64,000 bases of DNA. Source: Phalacrocorax aristotelis (taxonomy: Eukaryota > Chordata > Aves > Suliformes > Phalacrocoracidae). A program made the position numbers and the translations under genes. Location of the stretch: positions 18,952,723 through 19,016,722 of the forward strand of contig NC_134282.1 in assembly GCF_949628215.1 (NCBI RefSeq), read 5' to 3'. Within the stretch, counting starts at the first letter, position 1. Every line of letters begins with the position of its first letter. The notes beneath the pieces are model-generated. The model was not told the origin of the DNA. It searched no databases and was given only the letters and a program-made list of their open reading frames with translations. Below are positions 48,079-61,700 of the stretch, piece after piece.

Positions 48079-51000
48079 CTAAGCAGACACATTAACATCC
48101 CTGAGTGAAATGGCACCATTTGTGGCCTCTGAGACTTTGTCCTCAAGCACCATTGCTGGTGTGTCTGTAGTGACTGCTGTAGTGTCTATGGCAGGAAGTG
48201 GATTCAAGCCCTGTGATAAGATCTGTTGGATGGTTTTCCGCAAATTGGGGTGCAGCTGGTTTTGGGTCTGGTAAAAAATTTCTAAGGCAAAAGACTTGAG
48301 GGTGCCAGTGCAAAGGTCCTCATAAAGTGGAATTGTGTACATCCGAGACATCTGCAAAAAAGGAAAACCGGATAATATCACTTCAACAAAAGTCAAGAGG
48401 TTCAGCTCTTCTATAGCTACACTCCAACAGCCCTGAATGACTTCAGATTGCAGACAAGCAGTAACATTTCTTCAAGAGACAGCTGCATCTATTCTAAGTA
48501 AGTTTAATGCAAAGATTTTTATGAATTATAATAAGAAACCGCTTGCTCTTTTAGACTGAGCTACTTCCACAAATAACACTGATATTTTTAAAAGGCCAAG
48601 GAGAAGAGGCCACAATGAACACATGCATTAACTTTTTGCCCCTGAACAATAAAAACTACTGAAAGGAATTTGATGAGCCCTAGTCTTGCTTGAAGTGTAA
48701 AAATTCAATCAATCACATGATTTAGTAGTGTGAAAATTTCTGGTCTAGAAAAGCCAGGGCTGCTACAAAGCAACACTAGAAGTGCACCGGGCAGAGCTGG
48801 GACAAGGATATGGAGTTAGACCAGAAAAGCAGAGATAATCTGTAGGCATTTCAAATTACATCTGCCCATTCCTCCCCACCCACTAGCAGGTGAGCCATGC
48901 TTGGCCCCTTTGCAACACACCTGGTCTACACTTGGCCAGGAAGCAGAAGTTCCAAGGTCTTTCACGTCGCATGTCTCATGCATATGTCTCATGCACTGAG
49001 AGGTGCAGTGATTTTTAATCCAGCAGTTAGTACCTGGTTTTCCAAGAAGCGACGGACTTTGTAAAGATCTGGATAATAGTCATTTCGGACTACAATCTGC
49101 AACCAGCGGATACGGATTTCTGCATTCATGGAGTCCAGCTGAGAGGAGTAACATTCCGAAAGCTTTTTTATCACCTCTGAAGAGAGCACATACACAGAGA
49201 AGGAGCTATGACCTATTTTGTCAAGTTTTAGTGTCATCAGAGAATAACAATCATAACATGGCTTGGGTTGGAAAGGACTTTTGAAGATCACCTAGCTCAA
49301 CCCACCACCACCATAGGCAGGGACATCTTTCACTGGATCAGGTTGCTCAAAGTCCCACCCAACCTGACTTTACATTAATTATAAGGTTATTGTGGCATGG
49401 GGCTCTTTAGAATTAAATTCATTCTTCCAGGAATACTTTTCCACTATCCTGGCAGAGTACTCACCGTGAGGCAGTGGTGACCCATCCAGCAATCTGTCCA
49501 AGAAAAGCACAGTTTGGAACGTTCTCCATTTAGTGAGGTCAACACTGCTGGCAGCAGCAACAGAGTCCAGAGGCTCTGTGGTCCAGAGTTGGAAGAGCAT
49601 CTCCACTGGTCTGGTCAGACTGGATCCCTGAGATAAGTCTGGCTCAGCTAACGGCGGTCCTGTAGCATTGAGCCAACGTTCAAACTCCAGTCCTGGAATG
49701 AGGAGCACCAAAAAAGTCAAGCAGGAATCTCTGCAGGTGGCTTGGCTGCCTCAAGGTTCAGGACTGCTTCTAGCACAGTTAAGAGAGGCTCTAACAACAG
49801 CAAATCAGACCAGCCTATGGTTACAGCAACCTAATAGTCTTAGCAGTCTCATCAGGCTAGCCTACACTACATCTGGAAGAGTGCCAGTGACACCTCTGCC
49901 AAATTTAACCATGAGTCTTCAAGAGCTCAACATTATAGTGAGTAAGTACAAGAAACACATGCTCTTAAGACAGCCAGGCTAACAATTATCTCTGATCAAA
50001 CTATGTTCTAAGGTAAGATTTTTTTGTGCATACATTTCTCTTTCTCAGAATTTTGAGGAAAACTGAAGAATATAGCAAAAACCTGCTTCATTAAAAAAAA
50101 ATAGGTGAGAGGGCTAACTAAACTCCTCCTACCCACCAGCAAAATGAAGCCATTTCATTTATACAATCAGTAACTAAAACAACACACACAAAAGAAGTTT
50201 CTCCACAAGTGGCAGAGCTAGCAGAGCCAGCAGAGCCCGGTTTCCAACAGAGCTCTTCCCCTTGACCCTTTACCATCTCAGCACTTTCCAAACCTTTGGA
50301 AATGCTTCCCATTCCACACCATCTATCCTAAAACTCCTCTCTTCTGCATCCCCTAAATATTAGCCAGGCAAAAGTTAGCCCATACTGCGGTTAACTCTTT
50401 AGCCAACCAGTGGGCCACATAAAACGTAAAACTGCTGAGGTCATGATGCAGCTTTTCCCACCGCAGGATCACTCATCTCCATCTCTCCACAGGCAGTTTC
50501 CACAAAGCCTGTAGGAACCCAGTATCCTTAAGAGCTGTACTCCACTGCCAGTCTGGTTTAAAATGACAAATGGGTTCAATAATTACTTGCAAGGATGGAC
50601 ACACAGCAGGATAACATTAGCCTCATTTCTTTAAGCAAGTGGGCTAATAAATACCTAGTGGATCACAGACCTTTCATAAACCCACCAACAACTATAAACA
50701 GGGGATATAAGGGAGGGTGAAACATTATGTAAGAGATTTTATATGCATGGATAGGACCTTGGGAAAAGCTACAGTACTCAAAGCACATTTTCTATAATTA
50801 GAATAGATGAAATTTCAAAGTATGTTCACCGTTTCCTTGCATTTGAGCATGTGTAAATCTCACATACACTAATGCTTCTGTCCGCAGTGCAAAAGATGAG
50901 TTAATGAGAAAGTTAACTAAGGGTCCCTCAGCTGAGTAATGCCACAATCATCAGCAGTTTAAGATGTTCTCATTCCCCAACATGGGTGCATTAACAATAA

Positions 51001-54000
51001 ATCACCACAACCATTTCTACCATGAACAATCTGGCTGTTGCCAAAGGTTTCTGTTTGCCTTAGCATTTACTTCTGCACCCTCCAAGCCAAGCACAAAATT
51101 TATCATGCAGATTTTTTACGATTTACAGTTAACTCAGCAAATTTCCTACCTGCTTTGCTCTCAACACATTGTTCTTTCAGCTCTGGAAAAAAATTCAGGA
51201 AGGAATCCAGAAGATCCTGAGCCACAACACTGGTAAATTTGTACTTCTCGATGTAGGCCTGAAACAATTAGAAGGATAAATTATAATTAGGAGAAAGACA
51301 GCTTCCTTTCAATGTAGAACCACTGCATGCAATAAAAAAGTAGAGATGGAAGAGTGGGAAAAAGTATTTGAAAGGTTTTGGGTTTTTTTTTTTTTAAATA
51401 ATATTCTCCCTCCTCCCCCCAAGATGAGTAAAGCACCATAACAAGAAAAAACATGGGTAGCTGCAAATACATTAACAGCTGAGTACAGGTGCTTTTTTTC
51501 TGATACAGACTACAGGTACATCAACATATCAAGGGCAGGAAGGCTTCCTCATACCTGATGCTAGTGAAAAGTCAGAACACAACTGGCCACTGCATTATTC
51601 ACTGACAGATCATGGACTGAAGTTATACTTATGTAACTATAGGTAAAAGAAAGATGGAACAGGGATGGATGGGAAGGGGAGATTAAAAAACACACATGCA
51701 GCAAAAAAGAAAAAGCGATGAGTTGTGTCACTTTTCAAAAACAAGTCAACAGCTGACATAATATTCTATGGGTTTTGCAAATGTGGTCCAAGACACCAAA
51801 CCTCCCCCAATATAGGAAACCATCCCGTTTGTCACCCTGGCTAAAAAAACCACAAGCTGTTACCATTTAGTAGTGAATGAAGTCACATCATTCCAGTCAT
51901 AGAAAAATCTCTGCTGGAACAGCTTTCTAATTATTTGGAGCACAGAACAAGAGGTAACAAAAACATCCTCTGTATTTGGCACCTCATAAGCTCAGAATCT
52001 AAGATGAAAGAGCATGAGCACGTTCACTTAAGAGAAATCTCAATAATAAACCTGTCTCACACAGAAAGAATCATATAGGATGGCAGACGGGCCCACACCA
52101 TTCTTCCGTCTCAGGCACACTGGTATTCAACCTTGCCCCTGTCAATTAGCCACAGTGACAAGACCTTGGTGGGGGATGGGGAAACAGCATTCAATCTCAG
52201 GAGAAACACACGCTTAGTCACACTCACTCTTAGGAAGGAGTCAAAATGTCTTGGGTCACCACAGAGCTGGGACAGGTAGTAAACAAAGCAGTAGCCCTTC
52301 TCATAAGTGAAGAGGTTCATTAAATTACTAGGATTTACACCTGAAAGGAGAAGACAACAATGTTATAAGACACTAATGAGGACACTAATTTCCAACCCTC
52401 CTAAATATACAGACCCCTTAGAGGTCACGAGTGGAGATGCAGTGACTTAACAAAACAAGCTGTTGTCAGTACTGCAGTAAATTAAACAGAAGCAGTCCAA
52501 ACTTACAGGCAGGGGGAAGGAAAAAAAAAAAAAATCAATGATTGTAAACTGAGTATTAATTCCTAATGGAACAAGTCACTTCAAATTAGAAGTCACTGAG
52601 AACACACTTAGAATTTGAAGACAAATCCTTTTTTTAATTTTTTTTTTTTCTTTCTCCAGTGCCAAACTCATGGAATCACCATACTGCACATTTGTAAAAG
52701 ATATCAATATAAGGTAATCATTATTTGTTACTTTTTTAAGACTTCCAACACTTGCTTTTCCATTCCATTCGGTTCAAATATCACTTCCACTTGCATTTTA
52801 GGCTGTTTCAAATATCACCTAGACTGAAGACTGCTTCACACCTCCAATGGTGATGATAGAACTAGAGAACTATTAGCAAAGAAGATACATGATGCTGGAG
52901 TGCAATATGCATCTGGCTCAGGGGATAACCAAACAGGCACTGCATAGCTCACTCAACAGGAGAGCAAGTAAATATATTTATCTGTACGCTTATGCATACA
53001 TATGTAGTTCTTATGTGAACACATAAAAAGAGGAACATTTAATAGCACAGGATTTGATTTGATGTTTCCAAATATTTTCATTGTAAACTATTTTACACAT
53101 TCAGAAGCTCAAAACCACACAGCTTTCAAGACAGTTTTTTGCACTCTGTTTCTACCCAGCGAGTCTGTTCTGTTCTTAAACAGAACAATATTTATGAAGA
53201 TGAGTTAGCCAACTTTGAAGAAAACTTCAGGGCAAGTTTCCTTATTTACTTTTAGACTGGTTTACAAACGAGTATTTTTATTTTCTTTCTTTTACGAAGG
53301 ATATGTAAAAATTAGTCTTTTTTGGTCTATATTCCAGCATTGATATATAGAAATTTTGTGTACAGCAGCTTCAGCCAAAAGCAATACCTGGCTCCAGTTT
53401 AACCTGAAGCTTGCTGACCGGGTTGTCTTCTCCAAGGAGCTTCATCTGTCTGTGGAGAGCATCAAGGCGGAATGCAGTCTCCAAACATGTGAAGGCAGCT
53501 CCTACCCCAGAAAGAAACTTATTAGTTGTGGGAAAATGACTAGCAAAACCTGGCCTGTGCAGAAATATCACAGGTACAAAATAAAAGCTACTGAAGGTGT
53601 AAAATACATAATAGCAAGACAGAATCACAGTAATGTAATGGCAGAGAAGCTTGAGTGAAAAAATCCTTGCAATTTGTAATAAAAGTCAGAATCTAAAACA
53701 GTGCATTTACTCGCTCTGATTATGCAGCAGGCTGAACTGAAAAATAAAGCAGCATGAAAATTATGCTTAAGTTTACATCCTTGACATCGTCTCCTCGGTT
53801 CTTGCAAGATAAGCAGAGCAGCATTGGAACAAGTATTGTGCAGGTAACTTTCAAGGAGCAATCAAATGCTACAAAAAAGTAATGTCACTGGTAGAAGAGT
53901 AGACACACGATTCCATATTCAGTGCCAAGGATATTACTAAGCAAATGTCACCTCTTGGGTGAAAACAGAAAACGATTAGATTTATTTAGTATATTACAGA

Positions 54001-57000
54001 TCCTATGGGTCTTTTTTATCTAGCATCCTACCCATATGGTATCATACAGCTTTCACCTTCCACTCATTAGGACTCCTTTTACAGCTGTGACTGGGTAGCC
54101 TACTCTTTCTCCTCTACCTAGCTGCAGTGTAGAGCATCCCGTGGTTTCAAGCCAAACTAGCTGTATTACACTGGCAAGTCAAGAGGTGTTTCCTATGCCC
54201 TTGCAGATGTAAAAAGCTGTGGAAAATGGATTTTCAGATTCGAAAGATACTTAACACCCAGCACTATTAACACTTTGGCTTTCTTTGCTAAGTCTTCAAT
54301 GACTGGATCTGTATAACAAGACCTATCTCAGTCTTGATGTATGTACACAGGAATCTGATATAAGCAGAATGAGAATTAATAACCAAGATATATTTGGAAG
54401 ATAGAAGAACCTGTACTGGCAGAAAAAGGGGCAGATGTGCTCCACAGGGGGAAGCAAGAACCAAGATATCTAGTGTTAAGGGCAATCACTTCAAGCTACA
54501 GGGAGGAGGATTAAGCAAGATCCAAGAGGTGTGGCAGTCAGTGGACTCCAATTTCTGTAAACAATGTCATCACAAAGATGCCTTTTTATTAACAGCAGAA
54601 GATACTCCAGAAATTATGTCAGAAATAGGAATATTTAGATCAGAGGTTTGCCTTAGAAACAAAACAGAATGCAGAAAGAGCTTACTAAATAATGGCACAA
54701 GGAAAGGCACTTCTTAGTTTCCTGAACAATTGCTTCTTGAAACCACCAGTTCTAAATTTCAGGAGAATAGACCAAAATCAGCAAGGATCTTGTCCTGTGT
54801 CAGAGGGACAGACTAAGATGGGAGAGCAGCTCAATATCTTCTGACCTATTCATATCACTGCCACATATAATATAATGTGACTTATAAGAACAGTCCCAAT
54901 CACCGAGACTTACTCAACATAGAACAGCTTTCAAAGATATATAATATACATTGCTACATCTTCACATATGCTCAGAGCACTACTTTCCCCAAACTTCATT
55001 ATCATCAGCTCATCTCCAAGAACAATATATATTAATAAAAACAAAGGCATGTTTCTAAACACTCTCGCTGCCAAGATTTCCAGGATTTTTTGCAAGACTG
55101 TTTACAGCAGATGCGTGAGAATACACATGGTACAGGCTTTTAAGAACACAACAGGACAAACTAGAGAAATATACGTTTCCATTGCTCACTTCAGTAAAAA
55201 TCCAATTAAACTGAAAAGCCAAAGCAATGATTTACTACTTACGTATTCTAAAGACAGCATCATAAAATTGCCCTGTGAAAGTCACTGATATAGCCAAAGG
55301 CAGGATTGTACAATTCTACAGGAAGCCTCAAACAGATAAACAGACAGCTATGTAGATGTGTACGGGTTTTTTTTCCTAAGTGTTATTGCCATCATTCTTT
55401 CCAACCATAGGTAGCTACTAACTGACCAGCCTTAGAAAGACACTTGTTCAGAGGATAGTTATTTCACAATGTAACCATGATAAGATTTCTTACATCTTTC
55501 TCTGAAGCATCCTCTGCTCACCTTGCTGACATATGAACACCTGCCTGGTACCCAGCAGTAGTTCCATAGTTCCTGCAAACATCCTTACAATGCTGTGCTA
55601 ACACACCTCGCTCAAAGCCCCTATTACCGTATCAGGTATCGATTCCACCCAAAGCCAAGACAACATCAGACACTAAGCATCTAAGATGATGTTCAAGGCA
55701 ACATCTGGGGCCCTATGTGCTCCAGAAATGAAAAAAAAAAAACCCAAACCAGCTCCCTACAGGCTTTTGGGCTCCCAAGGCAAATATTCTATGCAGCCAA
55801 CTCAGTTATTGGTTAGACACATCATAAGGAGAAGCATTTCTGCAGCTATACCATAGGTCTCAGTGGTGATCCGGCGCTGTGCATATGTAGCTAGCCCCTC
55901 ACTCAGCCACATCTCCTCCCACGTAGCATTGGTGACTGCATTTCCAAACCAGCTGTGGGCAACTTCATGAATGACGTCAATGATCAAAAACTCATCGCTC
56001 TCCAGAATGGAAGAGATAATGAAGGTCAAGCATGGGTTCTCCATGGCAACAATAGGGAAGGAAGGAGGAAGAAAAACAATGTCATATCTAAAATCAGGGA
56101 GAGAGAAGAAAGAAGAGAGGAGATAGGTAAATTACAGCTATTTCAAGAGACATACACAGAAATATTTTTTTTTCCTTGGGAAAGGCTCTTCTGAGAGCTT
56201 TTTTCTGAGTTCAGGAACAAACTTTCTAGACCACTGATGCCTAATTGTTCTGATCAGGGGATCACAGAGTTTATTCTGTTGGCCAAGGACCTGCTCATGT
56301 TTGGACATCAAGACTAGACAGTCTTTTCACATGTAGCAGATCCAGCACTTGCCGGCAGCATCACGCTCCCTTCACACACACAAACTTATCACAAGTTGTA
56401 TACCTGATAGCCAGTACCTCTAAGGTTTCTCTGCGTACACAGTGTCAAGTCCCCAGAGGGTCCCAGGAAAGAGAGAGGCTGGGAAGCTATCGAATGAGTT
56501 AATTGATTTGGTGTACCTGCACTGTCAGCAAAATTACTCTAGTCTGTCTGCTTCAGAACATAACAATGCTATTAATTTTGTTTTCTAAATTTCTCCATCA
56601 ATGGTCAGCACTGGAACACAAGGCCATGTCCTCAGACCATTTCAAGCAAAGCCTTTTTAATTAACAGTAGCAAGTTCTTCCTGCCTACCTTTAGCAAAGA
56701 AATATAGGAAGTCTTTGTAAACATTTTCTCCCACCCAAAGAATGAAAACATTCTCATTTAATACATGGTCAAGTTTATCTTCAGAAACTATTCATGTTGG
56801 TTTTAGGGACTTGGACTCTCAATGAGTCTGTACTGAGTCCGGTTTTCAGCATCCTCAGGCATACCACAATAAATCTATCATATGTCAGGAGCCATATGTA
56901 AAACCAAATAAGATAAATAAAACTGCCATACATTTTAAATGGTGTCCAGCCCAATGTTGGACTTGCATCACAAAACACTATAGTATAAATAACTTTCACT

Positions 57001-58774
57001 CCTCAGGGAAGATCCACTGTTTAGGAACTGGAAGTTCTGCCCTCCATACCACGTAAAACATAACTGTGCCTCCACATCCTCTCTGCCACTTGGAGAAGCA
57101 AAAATTCAACATTTGTTTCCAACTACTAGAGTGCTGCCAGTTGAAAGGCTCATTTGTTCTGCTACTGGTAGCGCAGGGAGAAAGCACGATAATTTCTCAA
57201 GATTGTTTTATTTTGTTCCCATTACTTATTCCTAGGAGACTTATTAAACTCACCTTCCCCAAATATATGGGCCATACAGACTCTCTGCAGCAGTCAACCA
57301 GCGCTCAACCATTCCAGAAAGCTTGCTGATGGCTGTTGGCAGCAGGCAAGGCTCTGCCCACACTCTGCTCCTGTCAGAAAACAGAAAACATCAGGTGATA
57401 CTTCAGCAAACTGAATTATCTCTTAGAAAAAATAGCCTGACTTCTTACCACACTTCCATGTATGGCAATAGTGCTAAGAGGTCTCATATCAGACTCAGGC
57501 CTTCTTTAGGCTAAGATTCAATGGATACAAGACAAAAGATAATCAAGGATCCCTTAAATCGCCTTAAAGCAACAAGGCAAGTAGCTGTAACGACCACAGG
57601 GGACAATAGGCAACATTTATGAAAGAGGAAAACATCTTTGCCAGCGCAGCGCCATGCAGGTCTTTAGCACCCAACTAACCTCAAACTCTGAACGCTCACA
57701 GCTCACAGTCCCACCTGTTCCCTTATCCATGACTCAAGGTATTTACCCCTTATAAGTTAAAGCACTGCACAGAGACACAAAAAGCAGATCAACTCACTGC
57801 AAATCTTACCTTGGACCTATGTCTGCATGTATAAGGTCTCCTGCCACCAGGGCCACTAGGTAGGCAGGAACCGGATATTCCATGTAAAATTGATATACAC
57901 CTTCCTCTTCTAAGTAGGTGCTTTGGGTGGCACTCATCAACACCTGTATGCCTGCTGGAGCCTGTAAGACCAACATCATACACGTCAACTCACTAGATGA
58001 TCACAGCTAAGTGACTATACCACAGATCTCTGGCTTTTTTCATCTATGCCTAAGAGGATGTACATTAAAAACAATCATTTAGATAACACAAAATATAAGA
58101 TTTCTGTGGGGTTTTTACACCACAATCTACCCAGCCCATGAAAACATACCAACCAAAAATACTACTCATCCTCTATTGCATGGGTTCTTATGCCAGCTCC
58201 CCCAAAAGTGCCCACGTATCAAATTATTTCTTCTACACAAAATGCAACATTATTTGATGCTGCTGTCATAAAACTTTGGTTTTTCCTTTCAAGAATTGAT
58301 AAAATACTGTGGAGTATTATCATCAATAACCACTACTGGAAGTGACCTGCCAAAGTCTCTCTTTCATGCTATCAACTGCATGGTTACTCTTTCAACGTTG
58401 AGTATGGGGAAGGCAAGACTCAGGTGTGACAGGCAACAGAGTCGCCTTTGTGGCAGTACCCCACTTCTGTTCCAAGAACCAGTATGAGATCTAAAAAATC
58501 ACGTATTTTTTATAACGCTAAGTGTCACAATGAATATTTTATATCATATATCCACACACAATGTAACTACGCTTGCACAAGTGAACAGCAGCTAAGTGCT
58601 CCACAAACCATTTATATCCACTCGGTCACTCACCTTGACAGTAGCTGAATAGGTGCACTTCACTGCTGGTGTGTCAAAGCAGGGGAAGAACGAACGGTTA
58701 CACACTGAGTGGCCTTGCGTGAAGACAAATGGCTTGGCATTGCCATATGTCAGTTCTGGATCCAGCCACCAGAT
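48079..58774 (-). CDS. RNPEPL1: RNPEPL1, M1-family aminopeptidase-like, exons 2 to last
   Basis: Zinc aminopeptidase homologue of the RNPEP/LTA4H group (M1). Exons (- strand): 58774-58634, 57961-57810, 57370-57254, 56087-55852, 53501-53388, 52340-52228, 51258-51150, 49692-49465, 49176-49034, 48351-48079 (TAG). All are GT-AG, phases agree and they sum to 1626 nt (541 codons plus stop). The zinc site is complete: HEVAH, then 18 residues, then Glu (His177, His181 and Glu200 of the partial product), with Glu178 as catalytic base. The substrate-binding GxMEN motif reads VAMEN, as in mammalian RNPEPL1, rather than GGMEN. The C-terminal half is the LTA4H-type helical domain, ending [10 protein letters not shown]. 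The human protein has 725 residues, so about 180 N-terminal residues (exon 1) lie outside the window. Confidence 0.95.
49250..49370 (-). repeat. CR1 fragment in a short RNPEPL1 intron
   Basis: Contains 'catggcttgggttggaaaggacttttgaagatcacctagctcaaccca' and 'tttcactggatcaggttgctcaaagtccc', the antisense CR1 3' end. It makes up much of the 288-base intron between the exons at 49465 and 49176. Confidence 0.85.
55852..56087 (-). other. RNPEPL1: RNPEPL1 zinc-site exon
   Basis: Acceptor ctgattttag, donor GTATAG. The exon carries [10 protein letters not shown], then [10 protein letters not shown] and [13 protein letters not shown], so all three zinc ligands and the catalytic Glu sit in one exon. 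It joins the neighbours through split Arg and Gly codons. Confidence 0.94.
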
Positions 58775-61700
58775 CTGTTGAAATACGATGTGAAGAAGAG
58801 GTGAGGGAAAGGGACAAAAATCACACGGTTGAACTGCCAAAAAACAAAACCAGAAATCAAGTGGATTGTGGAGGAGGAGCAGTTTAGCTCCCCAGATGCA
58901 TACCTGGCACAGGGCATGGTTTCCTTTCTAATAATACATCTTTCTACTCCTGTTTATTTGCCGTGACTATTCACAGTAATTTCTCATTGACTGAACACTG
59001 AGTGGTGCCACACAACATAGTGTCTTTCAGCCACTCGCTATTTCTGTTGTATTGATTTGCTTGGTTAATAACAGGTCCCTAACAAACATCCTCATAACAT
59101 TCTTATCAGAGGAGGTACTCTGAATATCTTCATGTTTTTAACTCAATAGAGGGTCAGGTAGTGCAAGCTGCAAAAAAAAAAAAAATAAAAAACAACCCAA
59201 ACCACCCAAACCCACAAACCAAAAAACCCTGAGGCTGTACAGTGTACACAACATTATCTCTGACCCTGACACTGCCCTGCTGGCTGAAGCATCAAACATT
59301 TTGATACTATGCAAAAAAAAGTCAGTATATGTAAGAAACATCTGGTCAGTGACACTGGATGCCTCTTTTTAACAGAGTGGAAAAGGAGATTCTGGGTGTT
59401 CACAAAAAAAACAAGAACAAAACACAACACTGAGCATGTAAATTTTCAGTATCAAATAGCAAATAATTTGGACAGATTAGGAATAATATGAAAAAGTGCA
59501 GTTATTTGCCTTTTTGGGTTTTCTGTTTCAAATGCAATGTTTATGCTTTCACATGCTCCCTGCCTCCAACTTTGAAGTGTAGGAACAATTTTAAATAAGG
59601 ATTTTCTTGTAATCCTAGAACTCTGGAGCTGAACTTCTACAGAAAATATCAAATATTATGAAACCTGCAATAAAGTTGGAACCACTGGAAGTCTTGGGAA
59701 CAATCAAGCACAAGGAATAAAATTTCTGCATCTGCTGAATTCTTAGATCAAAGCAACTAATAAATCTGAATTCAGGGAACAGCAGTTAGTGCAGACACTA
59801 GTTCATTTCTGGTGCTCAAGAGAAAGCAATGAAATACTTACAGAAGAGAAGCCTGGGTACTATGTCTGCTCTGGTTTTAATGATATATTACAACTCTGTC
59901 TCCTAGTTAACCTTTCTGTGTTCTGGAAGTCAAAGTTTTCTCTCTCTCCCTCTGTCTTATAAGGTTATTCTTTGTTATCTTCTTCCCTTGCCTTTAGACC
60001 CTTCTCCTCAGACGCCAGTGTGCTCCTCTCCCAAATCATCCACTTCAGCAGCACCCCTGGGGATCATTGAAAGGTAAGGAAAGGAAACATACTGTCAGCA
60101 GCTTTCAGTTATTCATATAGCAGTTCACGCTTTCCCTGGCAAACCTTTTGGGTTTGGGGGTGGTGTTTGTTTTTGGATTTTGGGGTGGGTTTTTTTTGTT
60201 GTTGCTTTGTTTTTTAGGAGGGAGGCATTACAAAATTAAAAGCGTTTATCTAGAAGCAACATCAATCTCAGCAGCATTCTTATCTTGAAACGTGTTTTAA
60301 GATTACCCTCTTCTGTTTCGAGCCTGTTGGGCCAGAAGCATGCTTAGAGCATGACTTCTGATGAACCTTGCCTCACTTACACCACGAGGGCTAAGGCTAC
60401 GTGACTATTCAAATCCACGTGCCGCAATTCAGTGTATCACTGGCCAAATCCCCAGGTCACAGCTGAGGTGCACGACATAACTACAGATTTCCAGTCCACA
60501 GATACCTGCATTTCACAGCAATTAATATCTTCTCTGTGATGTGACATTGTGGAACTGGAGACCACTATTCCAGGAGGCATTTGGAGATACATGTCTCATT
60601 AAAACCCACAGTTTGAAACAAACAGCTTCACCCCAGAACACATATTCACATAAAAGTGCAACTGCTATGTTTTAATCTAGGGTAGTAGTTTTCTAATGAT
60701 CCAGGAAGGAGGCTCAGAAATTAAGTTTTTAAAGATCTGCCCCAATGCCAACTGAAAAACGCTCCTCTGGTCAGTGGCTTTGTGCTTGTATTACAAAAAG
60801 TCTGACTTACAATCTGTATCGCTGGCCCTGCTGGGTAGACTCACCTGCAAACGGCTTTGTTTCCTTTGCTTTTTGAGAGACAGAAAAGGCTAACAGAGAA
60901 AACAGAGACCACCAGACCTAAGTTGCAACACTAGAGGAGGAAGGAAAAAGGGCTGACAGACAATTGTCATCTTTACAGCAGAGAGATAAGGGGAAGTTCT
61001 CCCTGACCAGTGCCGGAAGAAAACATAAGCAGGAAGCAAAGGGGAACTGAGAAGTTTATTCTTGTTTACAAGAAACTCCATAAATTAAGGACAATTCCTT
61101 TTCAAGTAGCACCCCTCTATTGGACATTTGGTTGAAGTTAAATGAAGTACCAGCCCCACAGGCCTAGAGGGAAAAAACGTTTGCAGAGGATGAAGTATTA
61201 TTTTCCCCCATTTGCTAATGTCTGCAGCTACATGGCAAGCCTCCGTCTCTTTTTCCAGATGCACTTGGAACAATGATGAAAGTTATCCTGAAACAATATA
61301 AATAGATCTGTAATATAAATAGACCAGGCTATGCTGCCGGACAGAGGCAGGACTATGGACTAGGGAAAACGAGTATAAGCAGCGTCCGAGAAAGGCTTGC
61401 AAGGAGCACCAAACTGCTAGGGGCGGGGGGCAGAGCAGTACACAGGCAGAGAGCAGTATTTGGGACCGTAGCAGCTACACCACATCCCAATCCCTCCTGA
61501 GCTCCCCTTTGGAAATATATGTGACATCATCATAATGCTCTAACGCTCATAGTTTTTATCTAGTTTTTCATGTTCCACATATTAAAGCTCTTCTTCTGGA
61601 GTATTTTAAGTAAATAACTGCTGTTTAGTTCCTCTGCTTAACAGTGGCTTTGGTTTCCCCCTGCCCACATACTGCAAAGAAGCTCATGCTTTATAAGGCA

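Noticed and set aside
57806-57988. Two overlapping - strand frames in the same RNPEPL1 exon
   Set aside because: Only the frame reading [13 protein letters not shown] joins in phase with the flanking exons. The other is a shadow.
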